Shown here: piece by piece, positions 14,250-30,909 of the stretch | Layout of the letters: each line of letters begins with the position of its first letter | How positions within the stretch are numbered: position 1 is the first letter of the stretch | From: Pterois miles | Taxonomy: Eukaryota > Chordata > Actinopteri > Perciformes > Scorpaenidae | NCBI GenBank assembly: GCA_947000775.1 | Contig: CAMQGK010000327.1 | Span: 1,178,001 to 1,242,000 of the forward strand | Length of the DNA stretch: 64,000 bases | Direction of reading: 5' to 3' | Notes under the pieces: model-generated | Seen by the model: the letters and a program-made list of their open reading frames with translations, nothing else | Databases searched by the model: none | What the model was told of the DNA's origin: nothing | Position numbers and translations under genes: made by a program

Positions 14250-15575
14250 TACTGTAGTGCAGCATCTGTTCTCAGTGCTTACTGTTTTCTGAATATTTCA
14301 ATTCAGTGTTGACATTTCCACCAACACAAATAGAAACCATAGTCAAATCATTACAGCTAATGTCAGTACACTGTAAAAACAATTGCATCAGCTTGTGAGC
14401 AAATCCAACATATTGTGTGAATCCGCCTTTGTTTTGACCCACCAACAAATAATGCCATTAAGATTTATATAAAAATAGGTATTTTTGATTTTCTGTCTCC
14501 TGTGTGCAGAATGCTTTATACACCTGGAGAGGAAGGGCGCACATGTTGCAACACCCCATTTATCAATGTCAGTAGACGACAAGAATCTGAAAAGGAGTTA
14601 GACTTCCATTTAAATTTGTTCAATGAGTTGCATTCAGAAGTGAGAACTTGGTCTCCAGTCTCTTCTTTAGCAAAAAACTGGCGGCAGAGATAATCAAGGA
14701 AAAGAACAGTTTGTTTCCTCAGGAGAAGGTCTCCCTTATGATCTATATACAGTTGTGTGGTTCAAAAGTGGCTGAAGATGACTCACACACTCTTCCTTTT
14801 GTCTAAAATGAAGAACACGTTTGAAAGGTCAAATCGATTTTCTTGAAATCCAATATTTGCTTTTGGATGCTAACAAAAGAGTGCTTATGCATGGAAAAGG
14901 AACCTATTATGCTTATTTTCAGGTACATACTTTTTGAGTTTCTAAAAGAAAATGTTTACATTAGGGTTGGAACGATTCGTTAAATTCACGGTTCGGTTCA
15001 GTTCACGGTTTGGGGCCATGGTTTTCAGTTCGGTTCGGTACATTTGTGGTACAGCAAGAAGGCCAATTTCCAACTTCAATTTAAACATGTATTTCATTTA
15101 TTTGGCAAAATAAGTCAACAACTGTTTGTCTTCACAACAGAAGATGAACATAAGAAACTTCTTCATTGTCTCATCTTATGGCTGGACTTCTAATCTAAAA
15201 GAAAAGTGCCATGGTGTTATTTAAAAACAATAATAAATAAAAACAAATCATCAACAAAAAAAGTCAGCATCAGGTCAGCCAGCATTAGAGTTTTTTTAAA
15301 CAACAGTGCCATCTACTAGGCCAGCATCATATGAGGAAAATCTGCCATGTGCGATAACACTGCTTAATATTGCAATGATGATATGACTTGTGATAAAGAA
15401 ACAAATATTGAAATGTGCATATTAGCTATAGTGATGTCAGTCTGATTGTTTTTAAGGTCAGAACCACATTATAATTAAATATTTAAATCCAACTAGGACA
15501 CATGTTGTTTCTAGTGCAGCAACAGTAATGTTTACAACTCTTTATAGAGCAATATCCAGTCTGAAACGAAATGTA
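14250..15575. other. Intergenic, repeat-derived
   Basis: No gene seen. Bases 14956-15060 contain the repetitive ttcggttcggtac/ggttcagttcacggttt pattern of a common fish repeat. Bases 15500-15575 belong to the repeat that was hit by the Tc1 insertion. Confidence 0.4.
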
Positions 15576-17126
15576 CACTCCTGATCAAAATCTTAAGACC
15601 AGTTAAAAAATTGCAAGAATTTACGTTTTGCACTGTTGTATCTTAAGAAGGTTCTAAGTAGAGTTTCAAAATGCAAAAAGAAGAAATGAGAGCAAGAGAC
15701 TAAATGTTTTGAGCAGGCAATTTATTGAAAAGAACAATTTAACTAAAATAGGCTGTTCATCAGCTGATCAAAAGTTTAAGACCATAGCTCAAAAAAACCC
15801 CTAAAACAGAAATTAAAGTCTCAAAAACAGACTCAGTAATGAGTAGCTCCACCATTATTGTTGATCACTTCAAAAATTCGTGTTGGCATGCTTGATGCGA
15901 GTGTTTCCAAAAGGCTTGTAGGAATGTTGCTCCAAGTGGTGAAGATGGCTTCACGAAGGACATCCACTGTCTGGAACTGATGTCCATCTTTGTAAACTTC
16001 CCTTGCCATCAATCCCCAAATGTTCTCAATTGGATTTAGATCAGGGGAACATGCAGGATGATCCAAAAGAGTGATGTTATTCTCCTGAAAAAAATCCTTT
16101 GTCAGACGGGCATTGTGAATTGCAGCATTGTCCTGCTGAAAAACCCAGTCATCACCACACAGACGAGGGCCCTCAGTCATGAGGGATGCCCGCTGCAACA
16201 TCTCCACGTAGCCAGCTGCTGTTTGACGCCCCTGCACAACCTGGAGCTCCATTGTTCCATTGAAGGAAAAAGCACCCCAGATCATGATGGCGCCCCCTCC
16301 GCTGTGCCGTGTTGAAAAAATCTCAGGTGGCATCTCCTTGTCATGCCAGTAGCGTTGGAAGCCATCAGGACCATCAAGGTTAAATTTTTTCTCATCAGAG
16401 AATAAAACTTTCTTCCAACTTTGAACGTCCCATGTTTGGTGCTCCCTTGCAAAGGCCAAACGGGCAATTTTGTGGCGTTGAAGGAGACGTGGCCTTTGAA
16501 GAGGTTTTTTGTTTTTGAAGCCGTTCCTTTGCAGATGCCATCTGATGGTTATTGGGCTGCAGTCAGCACCAGTAATGACCTTAATTTGGGATGAGGATCG
16601 TCCCGTGTCTTGACGGACAGCCATTTGGATCCTCCGGCTCAGTGCCGGTGAGATTTTTTTGGGTCTACCACTTGATTTTTTTGTTCCATAAACCTCAGGA
16701 TCTTTTAAGAAATGCAAAATGACTGTCTTACTGCGTCCAACCTCAGCAGCGATGGCACGCTGTGAGAGGCCTTGTCTATGCAGCTCAACAATCCTGCCAC
16801 GTTCAAAGGCAGTGAGTTTTTTTGCTTTTCCCATCAAGAGGTCTTGACAGTGTGATAACTTGACAGAAAATGACATGGAATCCAAATTTTTGCACAGATT
16901 TGGGCTTTTAAAGGATGTGGTCTTAAACTTTTGATCAGCTGATGAACAGCCTATTTCAGTTAAATTGTTCTTTTCAATAAATTGCCTGCTCAAAACATTT
17001 GGTCTCTTGCTCTCATTTCTTCTTTTTGCATTTTGAAACTCTACTTAGAACCTTCTTAAGATACAACAGTGCAAAATGCAAATTCTTGCAATTTTTTAAC
17101 TGGTCTTAAGATTTTGATCAGGAGTG
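15576..17126 (-). mobile_element. Full-length Tc1/mariner transposon, IR/DR type
   Basis: 1,551 bases, flanked by TA on both sides (15574-15575 and 17127-17128). Both ends read CACTCCTGATCAAAATC inward. The terminal inverted repeats are about 209 bases (15576-15784 and 16918-17126) and differ at only about four positions. Each carries an outer and an inner direct repeat (tgatcaaaatcttaagacc and tgatcaaaagtttaagacc), the usual transposase-binding layout of fish Tc1 elements. It encloses one intact transposase ORF on the minus strand. Confidence 0.93.
15833..16834 (-). CDS. Tc1-type DD34E transposase, intact
   Basis: 333 residues from [10 protein letters not shown]. An upstream in-frame ATG at 16993 lies inside the terminal repeat and would add 53 residues; I chose the inner start because Tc1 transposases begin there and are about 340 residues long. 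An N-terminal paired-like helix-turn-helix region ([20 protein letters not shown]) is followed by a basic GRPKK motif and a second HTH. The catalytic triad is visible: Asp in LFSDEKKFN, Asp in FQQDNAAIH, and Glu in NPIENIWG with 34 residues between the last two. A glycine-rich [11 protein letters not shown] box is present. There are no frameshifts or stops, so it could be functional. Confidence 0.92.
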   Translation of the reverse strand: MGKAKKLTAFERGRIVELHRQGLSQRAIAAEVGRSKTVILHFLKDPEVYGTKKSSGRPKKISPALSRRIQMAVRQDTGRSSSQIKVITGADCSPITIRWHLQRNGFKNKKPLQRPRLLQRHKIARLAFAREHQTWDVQSWKKVLFSDEKKFNLDGPDGFQRYWHDKEMPPEIFSTRHSGGGAIMIWGAFSFNGTMELQVVQGRQTAAGYVEMLQRASLMTEGPRLCGDDWVFQQDNAAIHNARLTKDFFQENNITLLDHPACSPDLNPIENIWGLMAREVYKDGHQFQTVDVLREAIFTTWSNIPTSLLETLASSMPTRIFEVINNNGGATHY

Positions 17127-18060
17127 TATATGTATATTTTAGCAGGAAAAAAAACTGGAAGCAACTGAACTGGCGCAGCAACAATTAATCAAGACGTTGT
17201 CAACTATGAAACTGACCGGTTATTTTGATAATTGATTAACTGGTGAGTCAAAGTCAAAATTCTCTGATTCCAGCTTCTGAAATGTGAATATTTTCTGGTT
17301 TCTTTAATCCTCCATGAGAGTAAATTTAATCTCTTTAAGTTGTGAACAAAACAAAACATTTGAGGACGTCATCTTGGGCTTTGGAAAACACTGGTCAGCA
17401 TTTTTTCCCAATTTTCTAACATTTTTTAGATATACAACTAATCGCTTCATAGAGAAAATAATCAACAATGAAAATAATAGTTAGCTGCAGCCCAATTCAA
17501 ACAAAGGACCTTTTTTAGAGCAATATCCACTCTGAAATTACATGTATATTTTAGCAGAAAAAAATAGGAACTGGAACAGCAACAATTAATCAGTTAGTTG
17601 TCAACTATTAAATTAATACCCAACTTTTTTGATAATTGATTAATTGGAAAGTAAAGTTTTACGAAAATTAAGTCCAAATTTTCTGATTTACGTTTCTTCA
17701 ATGTGAATATTTTCTGATTTCTTTTTGGGATGCGCATTTCAAGCAACAATACTATTTGAAAATCCCGGGAAATCATTCAATTATTACTGATTTTTTGTAA
17801 CTTGATGAATGAATGTAAATTTCCCCACTGTGGGACTAATAAAGGAATATCTTATCTTATCTTATCTTGAATCAATTAATTTTCTAACATTTTATAGATC
17901 ATAAAACTAATCACTTCATTGAGAAAATAATCAACAATGAAAATATTAGCTAGCTGCAGCCCTAGTCCAAGCAGGACATTCAAACCAAGGACCTTTATTT
18001 TAGAGCACTATTTGGTCTGAAATTAAATGGATATGCATTTTTTGAAGAGGGATTTATTCT
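17127..18060. repeat. Repeated MITE-like units next to the Tc1 insertion
   Basis: Two related units, about 17160-17515 and 17565-18005, share caacaattaatca, ttttgataattgatta, gaaaataatcaacaatgaaa and agctgcagccc. Each is preceded by a gagcaatatcca-(g/c)tctgaaa phrase. The Tc1 lies inside the first such phrase, so 17517-17560 approximates the empty site. A SINE tail is at 17806-17869. Confidence 0.55.
17806..17869 (+). mobile_element. SINE family 1, 3' end only
   Basis: Contains aatttccccactgtgggact and taataaaggaatatc followed by (TTATC)n, matching the 3' ends at 34000-34053 and 44720-44775. Confidence 0.6.
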
Positions 18061-18419
18061 GTGAGGTTTCTAAAAAATGGTGCCCTGTACGTCATGAGAA
18101 TAGAAGAAATACTTGTTTTATTATTTAAATAGGCTTTTGAAGTCACTTAAGGTTTACCAGAAAAAGATAACTAGGTCTGGTTACTAAGTCCCACATTTTT
18201 GATATATCACCGGTCAATAAAATAGGAAAATCACCATCTTAAAATATCGTCATTAGGTAAATATTATCATGCTCCAAAACACATCAATTACTTTGACTCA
18301 TCAATAACGAAAGAAACGTGATGCTTGCTGTTATGGGAATGCCAGCTGGATGGGTTTCTGGCGTGTCTATGGCAAGTTCATGCCCTAAAATTCAGCGTGC
18401 TACCGACAGCGAAGGCTGG

Positions 18420-18759
18420 CTGGTTGTATGGTCTTACCTCCTGTTAGCAACAGCGGCTAGCTGCTAGCAGCTAGGAGCTAGCTACCGAGAGCTCCTCACC
18501 AGCGGTCAGCCCAGGCGGCGTCTGCAGACGGTTCTTGTTCAAGCTGTTGGCGGTTGGTCAGAAACAAAACAAAGCTTGAGGTAACAGTCATTCATTTCTC
18601 CGGGCAAAAGCTAAAAGTAGCTCCGGTGCCTCGCCTGTCACTCGCTGTTCAGCGCCAAAATCCGGCCGTGGCGAGAGGGTGAAGTTGAGAAAGTCTCGCG
18701 AGTCTCAGCAGCAAGTCTCGCGAGAGTTTTTTTTTTCTTCTTGCGATCGTACGTAAATC

Positions 18760-18760
<1 letters not shown>
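18420..18760. promoter_or_regulatory. CpG-rich island-like promoter with two BANP-type motifs
   Basis: Within AT-rich surroundings, this stretch is rich in CG. It carries TCTCGCGAGT at 18694-18703 and TCTCGCGAGA at 18716-18725; TCTCGCGAGA is the motif bound by BANP at CpG-island promoters. On the minus strand a donor-like aggag|gtaaga lies near 18435, which would suit a non-coding first exon. No downstream exon was found, so the transcript is unknown. Confidence 0.45.
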
Positions 18761-22373
<3,613 letters not shown>

Positions 22374-22421
22374 GGTTGCTGTGTGATCCTGTCGATGATG
22401 GGACTTCACCTGGAGCCGTGG

Positions 22422-22427
22422 TTTATA
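22422..22427 (-). promoter_or_regulatory. TATA box of tryp-B
   Basis: TATAAA on the minus strand, 49 bases before the ATG. Between it and the ATG lies ggctccaggtgaagtc, shared with the 5' UTR of tryp-D. Confidence 0.7.
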
Positions 22428-22429
22428 TC

Positions 22430-25393
22430 TGCAGACAGGAGAGCTGCCCTGCTCTCCGGACATCCTCATTGGTCAGTGAGGGGCCAATCTCTGGTGCAGG
22501 ACGTTGGGGTTAGGTCATTCATTTCCAGAATAATTGAAAAAAAAAAAAAAATCATTTTAGAAGCAAGGATGGAAAAGCAATATTTGGAAAAGCATAAAGG
22601 AGAGTATGAATATGGATCATATTAGCTCCTATGTTATGTATTTATTCATTGATTACACAAGTAAAAATAAGTCTTCTGTGAGCTCTAATATCTTGACAAT
22701 GTGTAAGTTTAAACCTGTTTATTGTTATTTTATCACTGTTTTTGAATGTTGTCATGATAAAATAAATTTAACTACATCACTACTACACATTTCTTAACAA
22801 ATTACTTGTCTCATAAGATTAATACTCACTGATCAATTAATTATTTTACTGACATTACTTTTACCTTGACTAGCATGATGACAGAGGTTGAACATTTTAC
22901 ACTTATCTTCAGTCTTGAGGTGCAATCACTGTGCTGAAATACAGTAAAAGTCACAGACTTTTTTCTACTTCATATGAAAAAGTGAAGAAAAGTTTTTTTA
23001 ATCCACTTCATTTGTCTATCAGCAGGGGTTAGTCAGCAGAATTATAGTTTAGAGGCCAAAAATGATCTAGCCCTAAAATATGATTTATTGCTATTAAGCA
23101 GTATATGGAGTTTGACTCAGCACCACTTTGTCCAACTCAGCGCTATATGAAAACATCAATAATTAAACTGCAGGTCTGTGAGGGGACCATTTTTTACAAT
23201 TGGTAGTTCTACTACTTCCTTTAAGATGTGAGTGCAGTTTTTTTCAAGGGACTTTTAATATTTTTATTTTGGTAAAGGCGTGAAGCCGCCACCTAAAAGT
23301 CGGCTCGTGTTTCTCTGGTCAGATTGCTCAGGTGCACAAGTCACCTCTATATTTAGATGTGTGGGAACACTGTATCTCACAGCTGGGTGTTTCCCAGCAC
23401 CTGTTACCTAAACATGAAACTCAGATATGCGGGGGGGGGGGGCCCTGAAAAACAAGTGATAAGCTTTGTAATTTTTTTTTAAAAGGCACTTTTCAATAAA
23501 TAGGTAGTACACAGATCTGATACTTGAAAGTAGCAATACCACAATTTAAAAAATACTCTGTTGAAAGAACAAGTTCTGCATTTTAAATTCTACTTCAGTA
23601 CAATTAGCAAATAAAAATGTACTTTAAGTATTAAAAGTAAAGCTACTCATTATGCAGATTGGCCCAGTACAGGTCCTGAAAGATGGTGCTTCTATAATCT
23701 GTTGTGCACAAGTTAGTTTTTTGGTGTGAGATGTTACAACCTATTAGTACACGGTGACCTCGTGAATCCCAGTAAACAACTCTAACCTGAATACGCCTCA
23801 TCAGCCACATAACTGAAAGCACCTGAGTACACAGTACATAGACTTTAATCTATAATAATGCAGCAGAACTCCCAAGTTATTTTTTTATGTAAAAGGTAAG
23901 TATACCTGTCAAATAAATGCAATACAGTAAAAAGTACAATACTGGTATTTGAAATGTAGTGGAGTAAAAGTATAGAGTAGGGCTTCGGTGTCAATAACAC
24001 ATGCATGATTGGGTTCAGGGCCTGCCAGCACCTGCCGAGTCCCATTGTTCAGAACTAATGGGACCCGCAAAAATGTGCTAGATCATTCTTCGATCTTTAC
24101 ACTGGACTCACGGACTTCATGCACTTTATCACTCTTGATCTCTGACGGTTTAACTTTCTCCCTTCCGTTGTTTCTCATAGGTTACAGGTTGGTGGGTATA
24201 AATCAGCACCTCACATTCATAGCATGTACCCTTCCCAACCCATCTTATCTCCCCCTATCTATCCCACATTTTCCCCTCAACTCACTTAAGTATAGCACTT
24301 CCCTCTCTGGCTCGTAATAGGAAAAACCAATAAAGATTAGTTACCAGGAGGGACGGTGATGGTCACACATGCACTAAAATATTAAGATACTTTTGTGCAA
24401 TACTAAAATAAGCACAGATCCCATAAAAAGTTGTTACCTCCTTTTGTGGTATTCATCGATGGGAGTCAGTGCTGACAGGAGCAATTGAGAGAAGAAAAAA
24501 AAAAAAAAAAAGTATAGAGTAGTAAACAGAAAATACTCAAATAAAATAAACGTACATCAACATTGTACTCAAGTTCAGTACTTGAATAAACTCACTGGTA
24601 GAAAGTACTTTGCAAGAAGAAAATATAAGATCGTACAGTGTTTGTATAATAACAAAAATAACAGATGTAGGCTGAAAAGTCAATGGAGAAACTAGTGCCG
24701 TGAGCGCAATACAGCATGAATAAATACTGGAAATAAGACAGAAGGCAACAAACGCAAAATGAGTAAACAGAACCATTATTATAGAAATGCCTAATGACAC
24801 AAAACGTGACTTAAAAGATGATATGGACTCTGCCAGCATGAGATCCTTAGGCAAGTTGTTTCACAGAACAGATATAAATAATAGAATAAAGTTAATCTGT
24901 ATTTTCTTTTCTCTCAGGCATATGAAGAAGCCAAATGAAAAAACAAACAGATATACAACCTACATTTATAAGGTTATACTGGGCCACGGTTCTGTTGATC
25001 TCAGGCGTGAAGAAAACAGCTTCTTTAAACGCTGATACAAGAAGTAATGAAGCAATGCTTAATTTAGAGATAATATAATAAAAGAAATTGTGATAATTTA
25101 ATAAATAAAAAAATATATATAATACCTTATATACAGTATATGCTGTATACATGTTTTAATGTGTCCTTAATATCATACCTAATGGATGAAATAAGAAAAC
25201 ATATATTTATTTCATTTTTTAATCTTTATTTAAATTTACTTTTCTGTTCACTTTAGAGCAAATTCTTCTCTGTAACCTGCTGAAAACCTCTATAGACTGT
25301 CTAGATAAGTCATCTATTCATTAGACAAACCCATTTCAATAAAAAAGTTTAAATAATGATTGCACAGAAAAACCCATAATTCATTTCAAACAC
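22430..25393. other. Intergenic between tryp-B and tryp-C
   Basis: AT-rich with a 12-base poly-G run near 23431. Bases 24000-24350 resemble a dispersed fish repeat. No gene is supported. It ends at the tryp-C poly(A) signal (AATAAA, minus, 25394-25399). Confidence 0.4.
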
Positions 25394-25483
25394 TTTATTT
25401 GTTTTACTTCATCTCCAGCAAAAACAAAGTTTGCATTTGAACAGTTAATAATGTGTGTCAGAAGTGAAGGTTGAATGGTGGAG

Positions 25484-27043
<1,560 letters not shown>

Positions 27044-27080
27044 GGCTGCAGTGTATGCGTCACTTCACCTGAATCCAAGT

Positions 27081-27086
27081 TTTATA
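27081..27086 (-). promoter_or_regulatory. TATA box of tryp-C
   Basis: TATAAA on the minus strand, 38 bases before the ATG at 27043, in the context ggatataaaac. Confidence 0.7.
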
Positions 27087-27484
27087 TCCTCTCCAAGCTG
27101 CCTGATTGGTCCAATAATTTCCAATCAAATAAAAACTTCACACTGCCACCAGATGTCGGTGGTTCATTTCAGGTGACTGACCCATACGATGAGGACTCAC
27201 GGGCCGGTGAGCGATCCATTAATATTCAACCCAATATGGCCGGAGCAGCTGGATTATTCACAGAACGCCTTTATTCAAGGCCGACTTGAGAAGTCAGCCA
27301 AGATATAATCAAGAATACAGGAAACATTACTTTACAGCAAGCCTAACTAATAACTGGCACATAATGGGAGTATATTTCATAATGAAATTAACCTTAATGT
27401 TTACGTGTTAGAGTAGAATAGCAGAAAAATGACTGTACTGGAACAATAATACCATAGTCGTTGCATTTTTCTTATCCCTGTGTG

Positions 27485-27948
27485 ACATATTTGATTGCTT
27501 TTTGACATTCAACAGTCACTGTTAGTTAAATATACAACTACAACGGTGTCATTTAAACTCATCTGTAAAAGTGAGGAAACAAATGCTAATGTCAACTCAG
27601 AAAATACGGTACATAGTAAATTTTAAATCCTTCTAGACACTGTGTGGATTCTGAATCTTCAGACTGCACCTGTTCTGGTTAATCCTCCACAAATATTCAT
27701 GTGATGATTCATGCATCACTTTTATCATGTGAATATGAAGCCTAACCCAGGTTGATTCAAACTTCACCAACAGTAGATCTGCACTGAATTTTAACCCAGA
27801 TGTCAAGTTAACTGACTTACGTGTGTGATGGGTTTTTGATTATTACATAGCCAGTTAGTATTAATTATCAACATCCATTTTCACTATAATAATGTTATAA
27901 AGACGTCACATTACTTTTAAGATCATGATGACACTCAGACCTAAAAAT
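27485..27948. repeat. Duplicated intergenic block, right copy
   Basis: Counterpart of 8504-8950. Both copies end in gatgacactca(a/g)acctaaaaa immediately before a hAT-like element, so the element was in place before the duplication. A 16-base segment (ctgaatcttcagactg region) is present here and absent on the left. Confidence 0.7.
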
Positions 27949-28849
27949 TAGGGCTGTCAAATATGCAAATTCGTTTTAAGGCCATTCATTTCTTTAATGC
28001 ACTGACGCAACTCGTAATTTTTAATTAACCTCTTAATAATCCAACAGGGCCTGCACGGTGGTGTAGTGGTTAGCGCTGTCGCCTCACAGAAAGAGGGTCG
28101 GAGGTTCGATTCCAGCTTGGGGCTTTTTGTGGGGGGTTTGATGTTCCCCCGTGAAAGGGGGGGTTTCCGGGGGGCCCCCGGCCCCCCCCCACACAAAAAA
28201 AAAAATATGTTGAGAAAAAAAAAAAAAAGGGGGGGGGGGGGGAGGGGGGGGGGGGTGTGTGGCCGGGGGGGGGGGGGGGGGGCGGGGGGGGGGCCCCCCC
28301 CCCCCGGCGGGGGGGGGCGCCCCCCCCCCCCGGCCGTCGACGATGGATGGATGGATGGATGGATAATCCAACAGGCCGCCGTCGCGCCAGCCCGCTGTTC
28401 GATCTTTCAGAAGTTGTAACCGGCTCAGTTTTAATGCTAGAGTGAAAACACTGGTATGATATGAAACCAGAAAACCAAACTTATGCTAAATTTTGGTGAG
28501 GAAAAACTGGCATGGCCATTTCAAAAAGGTCCCTTGACCTCTGACCTCCAGATATGTGAATGTAAATGGGTTCTGTGGGTCCCCACAAGTCTCCCCTTTA
28601 CAGACATGCCCACTGTATGATAATCACATGCAGTTTCAGCTGTTGTAGCCTGTTGGGCTTGAATTTGCCATGTTATGATTTAAGCATACTTTTTTGCTAA
28701 ATACAGTACCTGTGAGGTACAATATTTGTCATTGTATATTGATGAGTATTAAATAATCGACAGATCTGTCTTTAAGGTACATTTAAACAGATAAAAAATG
28801 CGCAATTAATTTATGAATTATTAAATATTTGAATCAACTGACAGCCCTA
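27949..28849. mobile_element. hAT-like element, copy D, interrupted by a SINE
   Basis: Ends tagggctgtcaaat and caactgacagcccta. Family phrases gaaaaactggcatggccat, cccttgacctctgacct and cccctttacagacatgcc are present. The SINE at 28049-28362 sits inside. Confidence 0.65.
28049..28362 (+). mobile_element. tRNA-headed SINE-like retroposon (family 2) with target-site duplication
   Basis: The head gcacggtggtgtagtggtta with B-box-like ggttcgattcc is tRNA-like, and the 3' tail is (ATGG)n. It is bracketed by a perfect 13-base direct repeat, ATAATCCAACAGG, at 28036-28048 and 28363-28375. A full-length relative lies reversed at 42543-42838. The middle (28141-28335) is almost pure G/C runs and does not match that relative. 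Confidence 0.75.
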
Positions 28850-29539
28850 CTAAAACTGCAATCCCATTGAAAGTGTTTCACTGCAAGTGAGAAGTGTCCT
28901 TACTGGTGATTTCATAGTAATTGTGTGATGAAGTGATTCTTGTTTCCGGGTGTTGTCTCTTGTCACTTCTACAATCAACTTTTTTTTTTTTTTTTGAGGC
29001 GTTCTATCTAAAGACAAGCAGGTTGGTTTTCCTGTGAAAGCCACATTCAGCGCCTGTGGTTGTGAACCAGGCCATCTGCAGAGCTGCAACTGTGCCTTCA
29101 CAGCACAAATCCATCCATGTCAAGGTTAGCGATTACTAACATCCTGTCCTAAGCACATGTACGGATGCAATACCACATATGTATTCCGCAAAAATGACAA
29201 AAAAATGTTTAGTTTAGAAATAATATGCATCATGTAAACAAACTAATGCAGATACCAAGAGAAATTGTAGTTTCACTAAATGCTAATTTAAAAGAACATG
29301 CTGGCATTATGCACTCAGAGATGAATGAATTCATGCCATATGAACAATGCTGTTCCACATAAATGTGCCACATTTAATAGTAAAATTATACATACAATTG
29401 TCAGGCATACAGTATGTGAGTACAGAGCACCCCTCAGCAAACGCAATATTTGCTTTTCAAATACCCAGAATCAGTTTTTCCACAATCCTGATTGGTCCAA
29501 AACAACCTTGGGGGTGTGTTCAACAAGGAAGCCGTTCCA

Positions 29540-29548
29540 CATAAAAAC
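29540..29548 (+). promoter_or_regulatory. TATA-like element of tryp-D
   Basis: CATAAAAAC, about 50 bases before the ATG, at the position of the TATA box in the other genes. It is weaker than the TATATAAA-type boxes of tryp-B and tryp-C. Confidence 0.5.
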
Positions 29549-29594
29549 AGGGCTCCAGGTGAAGTCCGATCATCGACAGGATCACACAGCAACC

Positions 29595-30792
29595 ATGAGG
29601 TCTCTGGTCTTCGTTCTGCTCATCGGAGCTGCTTGTAAGTATATACAGATTTGAACTTGTGTTCTAATCACTGAACTGAAAAAAAAAAGGTCATTTGGTT
29701 GCTGACTATTTGGCCTCCTGTGTGTTTTCAGTCGCCACGGAGGAGGACAAGATCGTCGGAGGGTATGAGTGCAAGCCCTACTCCCAGCCCCATCAGGTCT
29801 CCCTGAACTCCGGCTACCACTTCTGCGGTGGCTCCCTGGTCAACGAGAACTGGGTTGTGTCTGCTGCTCACTGCTACAAGTCGTACGTTTCATGTTATAT
29901 TATAAAGTCAAGAATTATTCTGCTTTAAAATGACGCTCAGTCGCCGCTAATATTATCTTTCCTCTCCAGCCGCGTGGAGGTGCGTTTGGGAGAGCACAAC
30001 ATCAGGGTCACCGAGGGAAATGAGCAGTTCATCCGCTCCTCCCGCGTCATCCGTCACCCCAACTACAGCTCTTACAACATCAACAACGACATCATGCTGA
30101 TCAAGCTGAGCAAGCCCGCCACCCTCAACCAGTATGTGCAGCCTGTGGCTCTGCCCACCAGCTGTGCCCCCGCTGGCACCATGTGCAAAGTCTCCGGCTG
30201 GGGCAACACCATGAGCTCCAGTGAGTAGCATCTGCATTTCAACCAGCCAAGAGTTTGCTTTCTTTGGTGCAATGCTAAACCTTTTCCACTCATGCTTTGT
30301 TTTGCGCATTGCAGCCGCTGACAGTAACAAGCTGCAGTGCCTGGACATCCCCATCCTGTCTGAGAGGGACTGTGATAACGCCTACCCCGGCATGATCACT
30401 GATGCCATGTTCTGCGCTGGATACCTGGAGGGAGGCAAGGACTCTTGCCAGGTATGTAACAAGATGACTCTGCAGGGTCTAGATGCAAATCCAGAATTTT
30501 CTTCACATATACCATCTCTCCGTTCTCAGGGTGACTCTGGTGGCCCCGTCGTGTGCAACGGTGAGCTGCAGGGTGTTGTGTCCTGGGGCTACGGATGTGC
30601 CGAGAAGGACCACCCCGGTGTCTACGCCAAGGTAGACCTAAAATATCTCCATAATACATAACATGACATTTAAATTTCACACTGTGAATACCCAGTTAAA
30701 GTAATCCTATCTGCTAACAAACCTGGTTCTGTCTCCATGCACAGGTCTGCCTCTTCAACGACTGGCTGGAGCGCACCATGGCCAGCTACTAA
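29595..30792 (+). CDS. Trypsinogen (tryp-D), near-identical to tryp-B
   Basis: Exons: 29595-29634, 29732-29882, 29970-30220, 30315-30451, 30530-30631 and 30745-30792, total 729 bases and 242 residues. Signal peptide [13 protein letters not shown], propeptide [20 protein letters not shown]. His57, Asp102, Ser195 and Asp189 are intact. It differs from tryp-B at five residues: Ser for Arg in AADxNK, Asp for Asn in MITxAMF, Lys for Arg in GVYAx, Leu for Ile in VCxF, and the last residue Tyr for Asn. Intron 3 is also almost identical to that of tryp-B, while introns 1 and 4 are not alignable by eye. AATAAA lies at 30904-30909. Confidence 0.95.
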
Positions 30793-30909
30793 GTCTGATC
30801 CTGCGACCACCATCTCATGACTCTGCTGCCTTTCTTCTACCATTCTAACTCCATTTGTTATTGTAGAGTTTTGAACAATGTGCAGTCATGTTCCATCTGA
30901 GTCAATAAA

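Noticed and set aside
16834..16993. Upstream start giving a 386-residue transposase
   Set aside because: The extra 53 residues are encoded by the terminal inverted repeat, and the shorter form has the family start and length.
28066..28445. Gly- and Pro-rich ORFs
   Set aside because: They are translations of the G/C homopolymer block and SINE, with no gene structure.
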